NCBI GenBank assembly: GCA_016169945.1
Contig: JADLSH010000079.1
Coordinates: 220,185-284,184 of the forward strand
DNA from: Trachythela sp. YZ-2020
Lineage: Eukaryota > Cnidaria > Anthozoa > Malacalcyonacea > Clavulariidae
DNA: 64,000 bases
Reading direction: 5' to 3'
The notes under the pieces were generated by a model that did not search any database, was not told where the DNA came from, and saw nothing but the letters and a program-made list of their open reading frames with translations. Positions 53,360 to 64,000 of the stretch are shown here, piece after piece. The translations under genes and the position numbers were made by a program. The first letter of the stretch is position 1; the number at the start of each line of letters is the position of its first letter.

Positions 53360-56300
53360 GTGTTTGTGCTGTGGTTGTGCATGTGCTGAAGCCAGGCCAA
53401 GAAGAAGCCAGGCCAGGCCAGGGCCAGGCCAGGCCAGGCCAGGCCAGGCCAGGCCAGGCCAGGCCAGGCCAGGCCAGGCCAGGCCAGGCCAGGCCAGGCC
53501 AGGCCAAAGCAGGCCAGGCCTAGGCCTGAGGCAGGCGAGGCGCCAGGCTAGGCTAGGTTAGGCAGGCTAGGCCAGGCTGAAGAAGAAAGAAGAAGTGTTG
53601 TGGCTAGGCTGAAGAAGAAGTTGAAGAGTTGTGCTGAAGAAGGGTTAGGCTAAGAAGAAGAAGCAAAGCAGGGGTTGTGCCAGGCCAGGCTGTGCTGAAG
53701 CAGGCTGTGCTGTGCTGTGCTGTGGCTCAGTTGTGCCAGGCTAGCTGTGCCAGCCAGGCTAGGCCAGGCCAGGCCAGGCCAGGCAGTTGTGAAGAGCTGT
53801 GCCAGGCCAGGCCAGGCCAGGCCAGGTTGAAGTGTTGTGCTGAGGCTTTAAGTTGTGTTAAAGAAGAAGAAGAAGAAGAAGGCTAGGTTGAAGCAGTTGA
53901 AGGCAAGAAGAAGTTAGGCTAGGTTGAAGAAGAAGAAGCCAGGTTAAAGGCTAGGCTAGTGCAGTTGTGCTAGGCCAGGCCAGGCCAGGCCAGGCCAGGT
54001 TAGGCGGTTGTGCCAGGCCAGAGCCAGGGTTACCAGGCTAGTTGTGCCAGGCTAGGGCTGTGCTGTGGTTAAAGCAAAGGAAGAAGAGCTGTGCCAGGCC
54101 AGGTTGTGCCAGGCTAGGCTGTGCTGAAGCTAGGCCAGGTTGTGCCAGGCCAGGCCAGGCCAGGCCAGGCCAGGTTGTGCCAGCTAGGGCTAGCTAGGTT
54201 GAAGAAGCAGTTGTGCTAGGCTAGGTAAGAAAAGAAGAAGAAGAAGTTAAAGAAGTGCTAGGTTAGGCAAAGAAAGAAAGAAGTTAGGCTAAAGTGCTAA
54301 GTTAGGCTAGGTTAGGTTAGGCTTAGGTTAGGCTAGGTTAGGTTAAAGGAAGTTAAATAGGTTAAAGTGTAAGAAGAAGAAGTAGCTAGGTTGAAGAAGA
54401 AGAAGAAGAGGCTAGGCTGTGCCAGGGGCGAATTGAGTTGTGCCAGGCCAGGCCAGGCCAGGCCAGGCCAGGTCAGGCCAGGCCAGGCCAGGCCAGGTGT
54501 GCGTTGTGCTGAAGCAGTTGTGCTAGGCCAGTTGTGCTTAGGCAGTGCTGTGCTAGGCCTAAAGAAGCAGTTGTGGGTTAGGCTAGGCTTGTGTGCTAAG
54601 GCTGTGCTAGGTTAGGCTAGTGCTGAAGAAGAAGAAGAAGAAGAATAGGCGAAGAAGTTGTGCTAAAGAAGCTAGGTTAGGTAAGCAAGAGTTGTGTTAG
54701 AAGAAGTTAGAAGAAGTTAGAAGAAGCTTGGGTTAGGTTAGAAGAAGAAGAAGAAGAAGAAAGAAGGAAGAAGGGTGCTAGGTTAGGCTAGGAAGAAGAA
54801 GAAGAAAGAAGAAGCACTTAAAGCAGGGGTTGTGCTGTGCTGTGTCACAAGGCCTAAGCAGGGGCCCCAGGTTGTGAAGCAGGTTGTGTTGTGTTTGTGC
54901 TAGGCTTAGGCTAGGTTAAAGAAGTTGAAGAAGAAGAAAAGCTAAAGAGGTTAGGCAAAGAAGAAAAGGAAGAAGTTGTGCTAGGTTGTGCTAGGTTAGG
55001 CTCTGGGTTAGGAAGAAGAAAGGAAGAGGTTGAAGAAAGAAGAAGAGGAAGAAGAAGAAGAAGGAAGGCTAAGAAGAAGAAGAAGAAGAAAGAAGAAGTG
55101 TCAGGCTAGGCTCTAGGCTGTGCTGTGCTAAGCAAAGAAGAAGAAAGCCAGTTGAAGAAGAAGAAGCAGCTAGACAGGTTAAAGAAAGAAGAAGCAGGCT
55201 AAAGCAGGTTGTGCCAGGCCAGGCCAGGCTGTGCTGTGCTGAAGAAAGAGGCCAGGCCAGGCCAGGCGGGCGAGGAGCCAGGTTAGGTTGTGCTAGGTTG
55301 TTAGGGTTAGGTTAGGTTAGGTTAGGTTAGGTTAGGTCAGGTTAGGCTAGGTTAGGTCAGGTTAGGTTAGGCTAGGTTAGGTTAGGTTATTTAGGTTAGA
55401 AGAAGAAGAATAGGTTAGGCTAGGTTAAAGGCTAGGTTAGGCTAGGTTAGGCTAGGCTAGGCTAGGCTAAAGAGTTAGGTTTGTGCCAGCAGTTGTGTTG
55501 TGCCAGGCTTGTAAGCAGTTGTGCCAGCGCCAGGCCAGGCCAGGCCAGGCCAGGTTGTGCCAGGCCAGGAAGAAGAAGAAGAAGAGGCTAGGCCAGGCTA
55601 AAGAAGCAAAGAGGTTGAAGAAGTTGTGCCAGGAAGAAGAAAGAAGAAGAAGAAGGCTAGGGGTTAGGGCAGTTAGGCAAAGTGTGCTGTGCTAAAGAAG
55701 GCTGGTGCCAGGGGCTAAAGCAGCTGTGGGCTAGCTCTAAATAGGCAGGGGCTGAAGAAAGAAGAGGTTGAAATAGGAAGAAGAAGAAGAAGAAGAAGTG
55801 AAGAAGAAGAAGAAGCAGTTGTGCTGTGTTAGGCTGTGGGCTGTGTTGTGCTTGTGCTGTGCTGTGCTAGGCTAAAGGGCCAGGCTAGGCTAGGCTAGGC
55901 TGAAGAAGAAGAAAGAAGAGGTTGTGCCAGGCTAGGCCAGGCTAGGCTAGAAGAAGAAGAAGAAGGCCAGGTTAGGCCAGTTAGGAAGAAGAAGAAGAAG
56001 AAATAGGTTGAAGTTAGGGGTTAAAGAAGAAGAAAGAAGAAAAGAAGGAAGTTAGGTTAGAAGAAGAAGAAGAAGTTAGGCTAGAAGAAGAAGTTAAAGA
56101 AGAAGAAGTTGTGTTAGGTTAGGTTAGGTTAAAGAAGTTAGGTTAGGTTAGGTTAGGTTAAAGAAGTTAAAGAAGAAGGTTAGGTTGTGAAGGCTAGGCT
56201 AGGTTAAAGAAAAGAAGAGGTTAGTGGTTGAGGTTGAAGAAAGAAGAAAAGAAGAAGAAGTGTGTTAGGTTAAAGAAGCAGTTAAGAAAGAAGAAGAAGT

Positions 56301-58802
56301 TAAGTTAAGAAGAAGAAGAAGAAAGGTTGTGCTAGGTTAGTTAGTTGTGTTAGTTAGAAAGAAGAAGAAGAAGAAGAAGAAGAAGAAGAAGAAGAAGAAG
56401 AAGAAGAAGAAGAAGAAGAAGAAGAAAGAAGAAGAAGTTGTGTTAGGTAGAAGAAGAAGTTAAAGAAGAAGCCAGGTTGTGTTGTGCAGGTTGTGTTAGG
56501 CTAGTTGTGCTAAGAAGAAGAAGTTAGGTTGTGCTGTGTTAGGTTGTGTTGTGAAGAAGGTTGTGGGTTAGGTTAGGTTAGGTTAAGAAGAAGAAAGAAG
56601 AAGAAGAAGAAGAAGTTAAAGAAGTTAGGTTAGGTTAGGTTAGGGGAAGAAGAAGAAGAAGAAGAAGAAGAAAGAAGAAGTTAGGTTAGGTTAGGTTAGG
56701 TTAAGAAGAAGAAAAAGGTTAAAGAAGAAGAAGAAGTTAGGTTAGGTTGTGTTGTAAGTTGTGCTGTAGGTTGTGTTGTGCTAGCAGGTTGTGCTAGGTT
56801 AGGTTAGGTTAGGTTAGTTGTGTTAGGTTAGGTTAAAGAAGAAGAAGAAGAAGAGGTTAGGCTAGGTTAGGTTAGGTTAGGTTAAAGAGGTTAAAGAAGA
56901 AGAAGAAGAAGAAGAAGAAGAAGAAGAAGAAGAAGAAAGAAGAAGAAGAAGTTAGGTTAAGAGGTTAAATAGGTTAGGTTAGGTTGTGTTAGGTTAGGTT
57001 AAGTGGTTGTGCTAGGTGTTGTGTTAGGTTGTGTTAAAAGAAGTTAGGTTAGGTTAGGTTGAAGAAGTTGAAGTTGTGTTAAAGAAGAAGAAGAAGTTGT
57101 GTTAAAGTTAGGTTAGGTTTGGTTAGGTTAGGTTAGGTTAGGTTAGGTTAGAAGAAGAAGTTAGGTTAGGTTAGAAGAAGGTTAAGAAGAAGTTAGAAGA
57201 AGTTAGGTTAGGTTAAAGAAGAAGAAGTTAGGTTAGAAGAAGAAGAAGAAGAAGTTAGGTTAGGTTAGGTTAGGTTAGGTTAGGTTAGGTTAGAGGAGAA
57301 AGTTAGGCTAGGTTAAAGTTGTAGGCCAGTGGTTGTGAGTTAGGCAGTTAAGAAGTGTTAGGTTAAGAAGAAAGAAGAAGAAGAAAGAAGAAGAAGAAGA
57401 AAAGAAGTTAGGGTTAGGAGTTGGTTAGGTTAGGTTAGGTTAAGTTAGGTTAGGTTAGGTTAGGTTAGGTTAGGTTAGGTTAGGTAAGGTAGGTTAGGTT
57501 AGGTTAGAAGAAGAAGTTAGGTTAAGAAGAAGAAGAAGAAGAAAGAAGAAGAAGAAAAGAAGAAGAAGAAGTTAGGTTAAGTAGAAGTTGTGTTAGGCTG
57601 TGCTGTTGTGTTAAGAAGAAAAAAGGTTAGGTTAGGTTAGGTTGTGCTAAAGCAGTTGTGTTGTTAAGTTGTTAGGAAGAGGTTGTTAGAAGTTGAAGAA
57701 GAAGAAGTTGTGTTAGTTAAAGAAGAAGTTAAGAAGAAGAAGAAGAAGAAGAAGTTAGGTTAGGTTAGGTTAGGTTAGGTTGTGGTTAAAGAAGTTAAGA
57801 AGAAGAAGAAGAAGTTAGGTTAGGGTTAAGTTAGTAGGCTAGAAGAAGGTTAGGTTAGTTAAAGAAGAAGAGTTGTGTTAAGTTAAAGAAGAAGAAGAAG
57901 AAGAAGTTAAAGCAGTTAAGAAGAAGTTGTGGTTGTGCTAGGTTAAGTTGTGTTGTGTTAGGTTAGGTTAGGTTAAGTTGGGTTAAGAAGAAGAAGTTAG
58001 AGGTTGAAGAAGAAGAAGTTAAAGGGTTGAGTTAGGTTGTGTTAAAGAAGAAGAAAGAAGAAGAAAGAAGAAGAAGAAGTTAGGTTAAAGAAGAAGTTAG
58101 GTTGTGTTAGGAAGAGGTTAGGTGTGGTTGTGGTTGAAGAAGAAGTTAAAGAAAGAAGAAGAAGAAGTTAGGTTAAGAAGAAGAAGAAAGAAGTTAGGTT
58201 AGGTCGGGTTAGGTTAGGTCAGGTTAGGTTAGGTCGGGTTAGGTTAGGTCAGGTTAGGTTAGGTTAGGTTAGGTTAGGTTAGTTAGGGAAGTTAAGTGAA
58301 GAAGAAGTTAGGTTAGGTTAGGTTGTTAGGTTAGAAGAAGAAGGTTGAAGAAGAAGAAGAAGAAGAAGAAAGAAGAAGGTTAGAGGCTAGGCTAGGTTAG
58401 TGTTGTGTTAGGAGTTGTGTTGTGCTAGGTTGTGCTAGGTTGTGAGGTTAAAGAAGTTGTGTTGTGGAAGGTTAGGTTAAAGAAGAAGAAGTTAAGGTTG
58501 TGTTGTGTTAGGTTGTGTTGTGTTGTGTTGTAGGTTAGGTTAGAGTTAGGTTAAAGGTTGAAGAAGAAGAAGAAGAAAGAAGAAGAAAGAAGTTAGTTAG
58601 AAGGTTAAAGAAGAAGAAGAAGTTAGGTTAGGTTAAAGAAGTTAAGAAGAAGAAGAAGAAGAAGAAGAAAGTAGGTAAGTAGGTTAGGCCAGGTTGTGGC
58701 TAGGCCAGGGCTAGGCTAGGTTGTGAAGTAGGCAGAAGGTTGAAGTTGTGAGGTAGGTTGTGCTGAAGTTGAAGAAGAAAGAAGAAGTTGTGTTAAAGAA
58801 GT

Positions 58803-58850
<48 letters not shown>

Positions 58851-59054
58851 AGAAGTTAAAGAAGAAAGTTAGGTTAGGTTAAAGAAAGTTAGGTTAGAAA
58901 GAAGAAGAAGAAGGTTAAAGAAGAGGTTAGAAGAAGTTAAGAAAAGAGGTTAGGTTGAAGAAGAAGAAGAAGGTTTGAAAGAAGAAGAAAGAAGAAAGAA
59001 AGAAGAAGCAAAGAAGAAGCAGTTGTGCTAGAAGAAGGTTAGGTTAGGTTAGGT

Positions 59055-59086
<32 letters not shown>

Positions 59087-59642
59087 TAGGTTAAAGAAGT
59101 TAGGTTAGGTTAGGTTAAAGAAGAAGAAGAAAGAAAAGAAGAAAGGTTAGGTTAGGTTAGAAGAGTTAGGTTAGGTTAGGTTAGGTTAGGTTAGGTTAGG
59201 TTGAAGAAGAAGAAGAAGAAAAGAAGTTGTGTTAGGTTGTGTTGTGCTAGGCCAGGTTGTGCCAGTTGGTTAGGTTGTGCTAGGCCAGGTTAGGTTGTGT
59301 TGTGCTAAGTTAGGTTAAGAAGAAGAGGTTAGAAGAAGTTAAGTTGTGAGGTTAAAGAAAGAAGGTTAAGAAGAAGAAGAAGAAGAAGAAGAAGCAGTTA
59401 GAAGAAGAAGAAGAAGAAGAAGAAGTTAAGAAGAAGAAGAAGAAGTTAGGTTAAAGAAGTTAGGTTGTGTTGTGCTAGAAGAAGAAGTTAGAGGTTGTAG
59501 TTAGGCAGTTGTGTTGTGAGGTTGAAGAAGAAGAAGTTGTGGCTAGGTTAGAAGAAGTTAAGGTTGTGCTGTGCTGAAAGAAGAAGTTAGGTTAAGAAGA
59601 AGAAGGTTGTGTTAAGTTAGGTTAGGTTAGGTTAGGTTAGGT

Positions 59643-59673
<31 letters not shown>

Positions 59674-60182
59674 AAGAGGTTAGGTTAGAAGAAGAAGAAG
59701 AAGAAGTTAAGAAGCTAAAGAAGAAGAAGAAGAAGAAGAAGAAGAAGAAAGTAAGAAGCTAGAAGTTAGGAGGTGTGAAGTTAGCTAGTTGTTAGGAAGA
59801 AAGAAAGAGTTGTGTTAGGTTAAGAAGAAGAAGAAGAAGTTAGGTTGTGTTAGAAAGAAGAAGAAGAGTTGTGTTGTGCTGTGCTAGGTTAGGTTAGGTT
59901 AGGTTAGGTTAGGTTAGGTTGAAGAAGAATAGGTTAAGAAGAAGAGTTAGGTTAGGGTTAGGTTAGGTTAGAAGAAGAGAAGAAGAAGTTAGGTTAGTTA
60001 AAGAAGAAGAAGTAGGTTAAAGAAGAAGAAGAAGAAGAAGAAGTTAGGTTAGGGTTAGGTTAGAAGAAGAAGAAAGGTTGAGTTAAAGAAGTTGTGCCAG
60101 GTGCTGTAGGTTGTGAAGTTGTGGTTGTGTTGTGTTGTGTTAGGTTAGAGGTTAGGTTAGGTTGAAGAAGAAGAAGTTGAAG

Positions 60183-60213
<31 letters not shown>

Positions 60214-60432
60214 TAGGTAGGTTAGGTTGAGGTTAAGGTTAGGTTAGGTTAGGTTAGGTTAAGAAAGGTTAGGTTAGAAAGAAGAAAGGTTAAGAAGAAG
60301 TTAGGTTAGGTTAGAGAAGAAGAAGAAGAAGAAGAAGAAGCAGGTTAGGTTAGGTTAGGTTAGGTTAGGTTAGGTTAGGTTAGGTTGTGTAGGTTAAAGA
60401 AGAAGTTGTGTTGTGTTGTGGTTAGGTTAAAG

Positions 60433-60463
<31 letters not shown>

Positions 60464-60558
60464 TGTGTTGTGTTAGAAGTTAAAGAAGAAGAAAGAAGAG
60501 AAGTTAAAGAAGAAGAAGTTAGGTTAGGTTAAGAAGAAGAAGAAGAGAAGTTAGGTTA

Positions 60559-60589
<31 letters not shown>

Positions 60590-61908
60590 TAGGTTAGGTT
60601 GTGTTAGGTTAGGTTAGGTTGTGCTAGGCTAGGTTAGGTTAGGTTAAAGAAGTAGTTGTGTTAGGTTAGGTTGTGTTAAAGAAGAAGAAGTTAGGTTAGG
60701 TTAGGTTAGGTTAGTTGAAGAAGAAGAAGTTAGGTTAGAAGAAGAAGAAGAAGAAGAAGAAAAAGGTTAAAGAAGAAGAAGAAGTGTTAGGTTAGGTTAA
60801 AGAAGAAGAAGAAGAAGAAAGAAGAAGAAGAAGTAGGTTAGGTTAGGTTGAAGAAGTTGTGTTAGGCTAGTTGAAGAAGAAGAAGAAGAGTTAGGTTAGG
60901 CCAGGTTGTGCCAGTTGTTAGGTTGTGAAGAAGTGTTGTAGGTTAAAAGAAGAAGTTAGGTTGAAGAAGAAGAAGAAGAAAAGAAGAAGAAGAAGAAGTT
61001 AAAGAAGTTGTGCTAGGTTGTAGTTAGGTTAGTTAGGTTAGGTTGAAGAAGAAGAAGAAGTTAGGTTAGGCAGGTTAAAGAAGTTAGGTTAGGTTAGGTT
61101 AGGTTAAGTTAAAGAAGAAGAAGAGTTAGGTTAGAAGAAGAAGTTAAGAAGTTAGGTTGTGGGTTAGAAGAAAAGAAGAAGAAGAAGAAGTTAGGTTAGA
61201 AGAAGAAGAAGAAGAAGAAGTGTGTTGTGCTAGGTTAAAGTGTTGTGCTGTGTTGTGCTAAAGAAGAAGAAGAAGAAAGAAGAAGTTGAAGAAGAAGAAG
61301 AAGAAGAAGAAGAAGTTAGGTTAAGAAGAAGAAGAAGAAGAAGAAGTAGGTTAGTGTTAGGTTAGGAAGGTTAGAAGAAGTTAAGAAGAAGAAGTTGTGT
61401 TAAAGAAGTTAGGTTAGGTTAGGTTAAAGAAGAATAGGTTGTGGTTAGGTTGAAGAAGTTAAGAAGCTAGGTTAGTTAGGTTGTGAGGTTAGGCCAGGTT
61501 GAAGAAGAAGAAGAAGTTAGAGGCTAGGCTAGGTTGTGGTTGTTGAAGGTTAGGTTAGAAGAATAGGTTAGTTAGGTTAAGAAGAAGAAGAAGAAGAAGT
61601 TGTGGGTTAGGTTAGGTTGTGTTAAGAAGAAGTTAGGTGAAGAGGTTAGGTAGAAGAAGAAGAAAAGAAGAAGAAGAGGTTAAAGAAGAAGAAGAAAGAA
61701 GAAGGTTAAAGAAGAAGAAGAAGTTAAAGAAGAAGAAGAAGAAGAAGAAGAAGTTGTGCTGTGTTTGTGCTAGTGTTGTGGTTGAAGAAGCGAAGAAGAA
61801 GAAGAAGTTAGGTTAGGTTAAAGAGGTTAGAAGAAAGAAGAAGAAGAAAGAAGAAAGGTTGTGTTAGTTAAGAAGAAAGAAGAAGAAGAAAGAAGAAGAA
61901 GTTAAAGT

Positions 61909-61939
<31 letters not shown>

Positions 61940-63208
61940 AAGAAAGAAGAAGAAGAAAAGAAAGGCTTAGGTTGCTAGGTAAGTTGAGTTTAGTTGTGCT
62001 GAAGTTAAAGAAGAAGAAGCTGAAGAAAGAAGAAGAAGTTGAAGAAGAAGAAGAAGAAGAAGAAAGAAGAAGAAGAAGTTAGGTTAGAAGTTGTGTTAGG
62101 TTAGGTTAGGTTAGGTTAGAAGAAGTTAGGTTAGGTTAGGTTAGGTTAGGTTAAGAAGAAGAAGAAGAAGAAGAAGTGTAGTGTTGTGTGAAAGAAATAG
62201 TGCAAGAAGTTGTAAGAAGGAAGAAGAAGAAGAAGAAGTTAAGAAGAAGAAGAAGAAAGAAGAAGAAGTTGTGTTGTGTTAGTGTGTTAAAGAAGAAAGA
62301 AGAAGAGGAAGAAGAAGCAGGTTAGAGTTAGGTTAAGAAGAAGAGTTAGGTTAGAAGAAGAAGAAGAAGGGCTAAAGAAGGTTAGAAGAAGGAAGAAGTT
62401 AGGTTAGTTAGGTTAGGTTAGAAGAAGAAGAAGAAGAGGTTAGGTTAGGTTAGGTTAGGTTAGGTTAGGTTAGGTTAGAAGAAGAAGAGAAGAAGAAGTG
62501 TTGTGTTGTGTTGTGCTAGGTTAGAAGAAGAAGAAGAAGAAGTTAGGTTAGGTTAAAGAAGTTAGGTTAGAAGAAGAAGAAGAAGAAGTTAGAAGAAGAA
62601 GAAGTTAGGTTAGCTAGAAGTTAGGTTAAAGAAGTTAGGGGCTAGGTTAGGTTAGGTTAGAAGAAGGTTAGGTTAGAAGAAGAAGTTAGAAGTTAGGTTA
62701 AAGTTAGGTTAAAGAAGAAGTTAGTGCTTAGGTTAGGTTGTGAAGTGCCAGGTTGTGTTGTGCTAAGAACTAGGTTAGTTGTGCTAGGTTGTGTTAGGTT
62801 GTGTTGAAGAAGTTAGAAGTAAGAAGAAGTTAGGTTGTTAGGTTAGGTTGAAGTTAGGTTAGGTTAAAGAAGAAGAAGAAGTTAGGTTAGGTTAGGTTAA
62901 GAAGTTAGGTTAGGTTAGGTTAGGTTAAGAAGAAGAAGAAGAAGAAGTTAGGTTAGAAGAAGAAGAAGAAGAAGTTAGGTTAGGTTAGGTTAGTTAGGTT
63001 AGGTTAGGTTAAGAAGAAGGTTAGGTTAGGAAGAAGAAGAAGAAGAAAGGTTGTGCTAGGTGCTAGTAAAGCAGTTGTGCTGTGTTGTGCTGTGTTGTGC
63101 TAAAGTTGTGAAAGTTGTGTTGTGCTAGGTTAGTTAAAGAAGTTAGGTTAGGTTAAGAAGAAGAAGAAGAAGTTAGGTTAGAAGAAGAAGAAGAAGAAGA
63201 AGAAGAAG

Positions 63209-63239
<31 letters not shown>

Positions 63240-63558
63240 TAGGTTGAAGAAGAAGAAGAAGTTAGGTTAAAGTTAAGAGGTTAAAGAAGAAGAAGAAGAA
63301 GCTAGGTTAGAAGAAGAAGAAGAAGAAGTTAAAGGCTAGGGTTAGGCAGGGAAGGTTAAAGAAGAAGTAGTTGTGTTGTGTTAGGTTAGGTTGTGCTGTT
63401 GTTGTGTTGTGTTAGGAAGAAGGTTGAAGAAGGTTAGTGTTAAAGAAGAAGAAGAAGAAGTTAGGTTGTGTTAGAAGTTAAAGAAGTTGAAGAAGAAGAA
63501 GAAGAAGAAGAAGAAGAAGAAAGTTAGAAGTTGTGTTGAAGAAGAAGAAGAAGAAGGT

Positions 63559-63589
<31 letters not shown>

Positions 63590-64000
63590 AAGGAAGAAAA
63601 GAAGTTAGGTTAGGTTAGGTTAGGTTAGGTTAGGTTAGAAGAAGAAGAAGAAGGCTAGAAAAGGTTAGGCCTGGGGCTAGGGGTTGCTGTGCTGTAGGGC
63701 TTAGGTTTAGGTTAGGTTAGGCTAGGTTAGGTTAGGTTAGGTTAGGCTAGGTTAGGTTAGAAGAAGAAGGTTAAAGAGGTTGTGGTTAGGTTAGGTTGTT
63801 GAAGTTAGGAAGAAGTTAGGCTAGGTTGGCAGGTTGGTTAGGTTAAAGAAGTTAGGTTAGGTTAGTTAGGTTAGGTTAGGTTAGGTTAAAGAAGAAGGTT
63901 AGGTTAGGTTAGGTTAAAGAAGAAGAAGAAATAGGTTAGGTTAAAGAAGCTAAAGAAGTGGTTAGGGGTTGTGTTAAAGAAAAGCTAGGTTAAAGAAGAA
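53360..64000. repeat. Miscalled telomere (sequencing artefact), 10.6 kb
   Basis: The whole stretch is built from a few words: (CCAGG)n or GGCCA runs near the start, (GAAGAA)n, (TTAGG)n, TTAAAGAAG and TTGTG/CTGTG. CCAGG and AAGAAG are the complements of CCTGG and CTTCTT, known nanopore miscalls of (CCCTAA)n; TTAGG is TTAGGG with a lost G. Words switch at random, with no unit structure and almost no T or C runs, unlike a biological satellite. Open frames here (for example 53358-53561) are meaningless. Confidence 0.85.

Noticed and set aside
53358..53561. Open frame of repeated Ala-Arg-Pro-Gly in the CCAGG run, and similar frames at 53677, 54391 and 55483
   Set aside because: Products of a 5-bp repeat in miscalled telomere; no genuine coding signal.
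53360..64000. Insect-type (TTAGG)n telomere
   Set aside because: Clean TTAGGG precedes it, and TTAGG runs are mixed at random with miscall words; a lost G in base calling explains them.

Overview
This is a repeat-rich, intron-bearing, AT-rich eukaryotic window that runs into a chromosome end. A TTAGGG array starts at 53274 and runs 5'->3' toward the right edge, the polarity expected of a right-hand telomere. The content is almost entirely mobile elements, their relics, satellites and foldback sequences: LINE reverse transcriptase, CACTA-like and Harbinger-like DNA elements, a tRNA-derived SINE and tyrosine-recombinase elements. TTAGGG telomeres and these families fit an invertebrate animal. 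The style of the short inverted-repeat elements makes a cnidarian plausible, but I cannot fix the taxon.

Layout: 1-5000 holds zinc-finger debris, a 45-bp tandem repeat, and an array of TGTCCGACC sites leading into a short internal TTAGGG tract (4922-4955). 5230-7455 is a Crypton-like tyrosine recombinase broken by two nonsense codons. 8941-29310 and 35430-50525 are two direct copies of one roughly 10-11 kb unit (a subtelomeric segmental duplication or a large mobile unit). The unit carries a minus-strand gene fusing a staphylococcal-nuclease-like domain to a SET domain, a divergently oriented plus-strand spliced gene, a minus-strand three-exon gene, conserved hairpins and a roughly 200-bp satellite. 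Each copy is broken at different places and carries different nested insertions, so each can serve as the empty site for the other's insertions. Copy 1 was hit by a 4.65-kb TIR element (which holds a 5'-truncated LINE), a 4.7-kb CACTA-like element and a foldback. Copy 2 was hit by a 435-bp Harbinger-like MITE and a second Crypton-like element of about 3.3 kb, and its satellite expanded to nine units.

Between the copies (29310-35430) lies a third, different tyrosine-recombinase gene with a visible splice structure, a SINE in its intron and a 957-bp foldback. 50530-53270 is subtelomeric sequence with a set of related mini-exon-like segments. 53360-64000 is not ordinary genomic sequence: its GAAGAA, CCAGG and TTAGG strings match the known nanopore miscalls of telomeric repeats, so it is best read as badly base-called telomere and its open frames should be ignored.

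The points most worth following are the SNase-SET fusion in the duplicated unit, the placement of TTAGGG tracts beside two related recombinase genes with a shared flanking sequence, the helically phased TGTCCGACC array, and the telomere-tail artefact.
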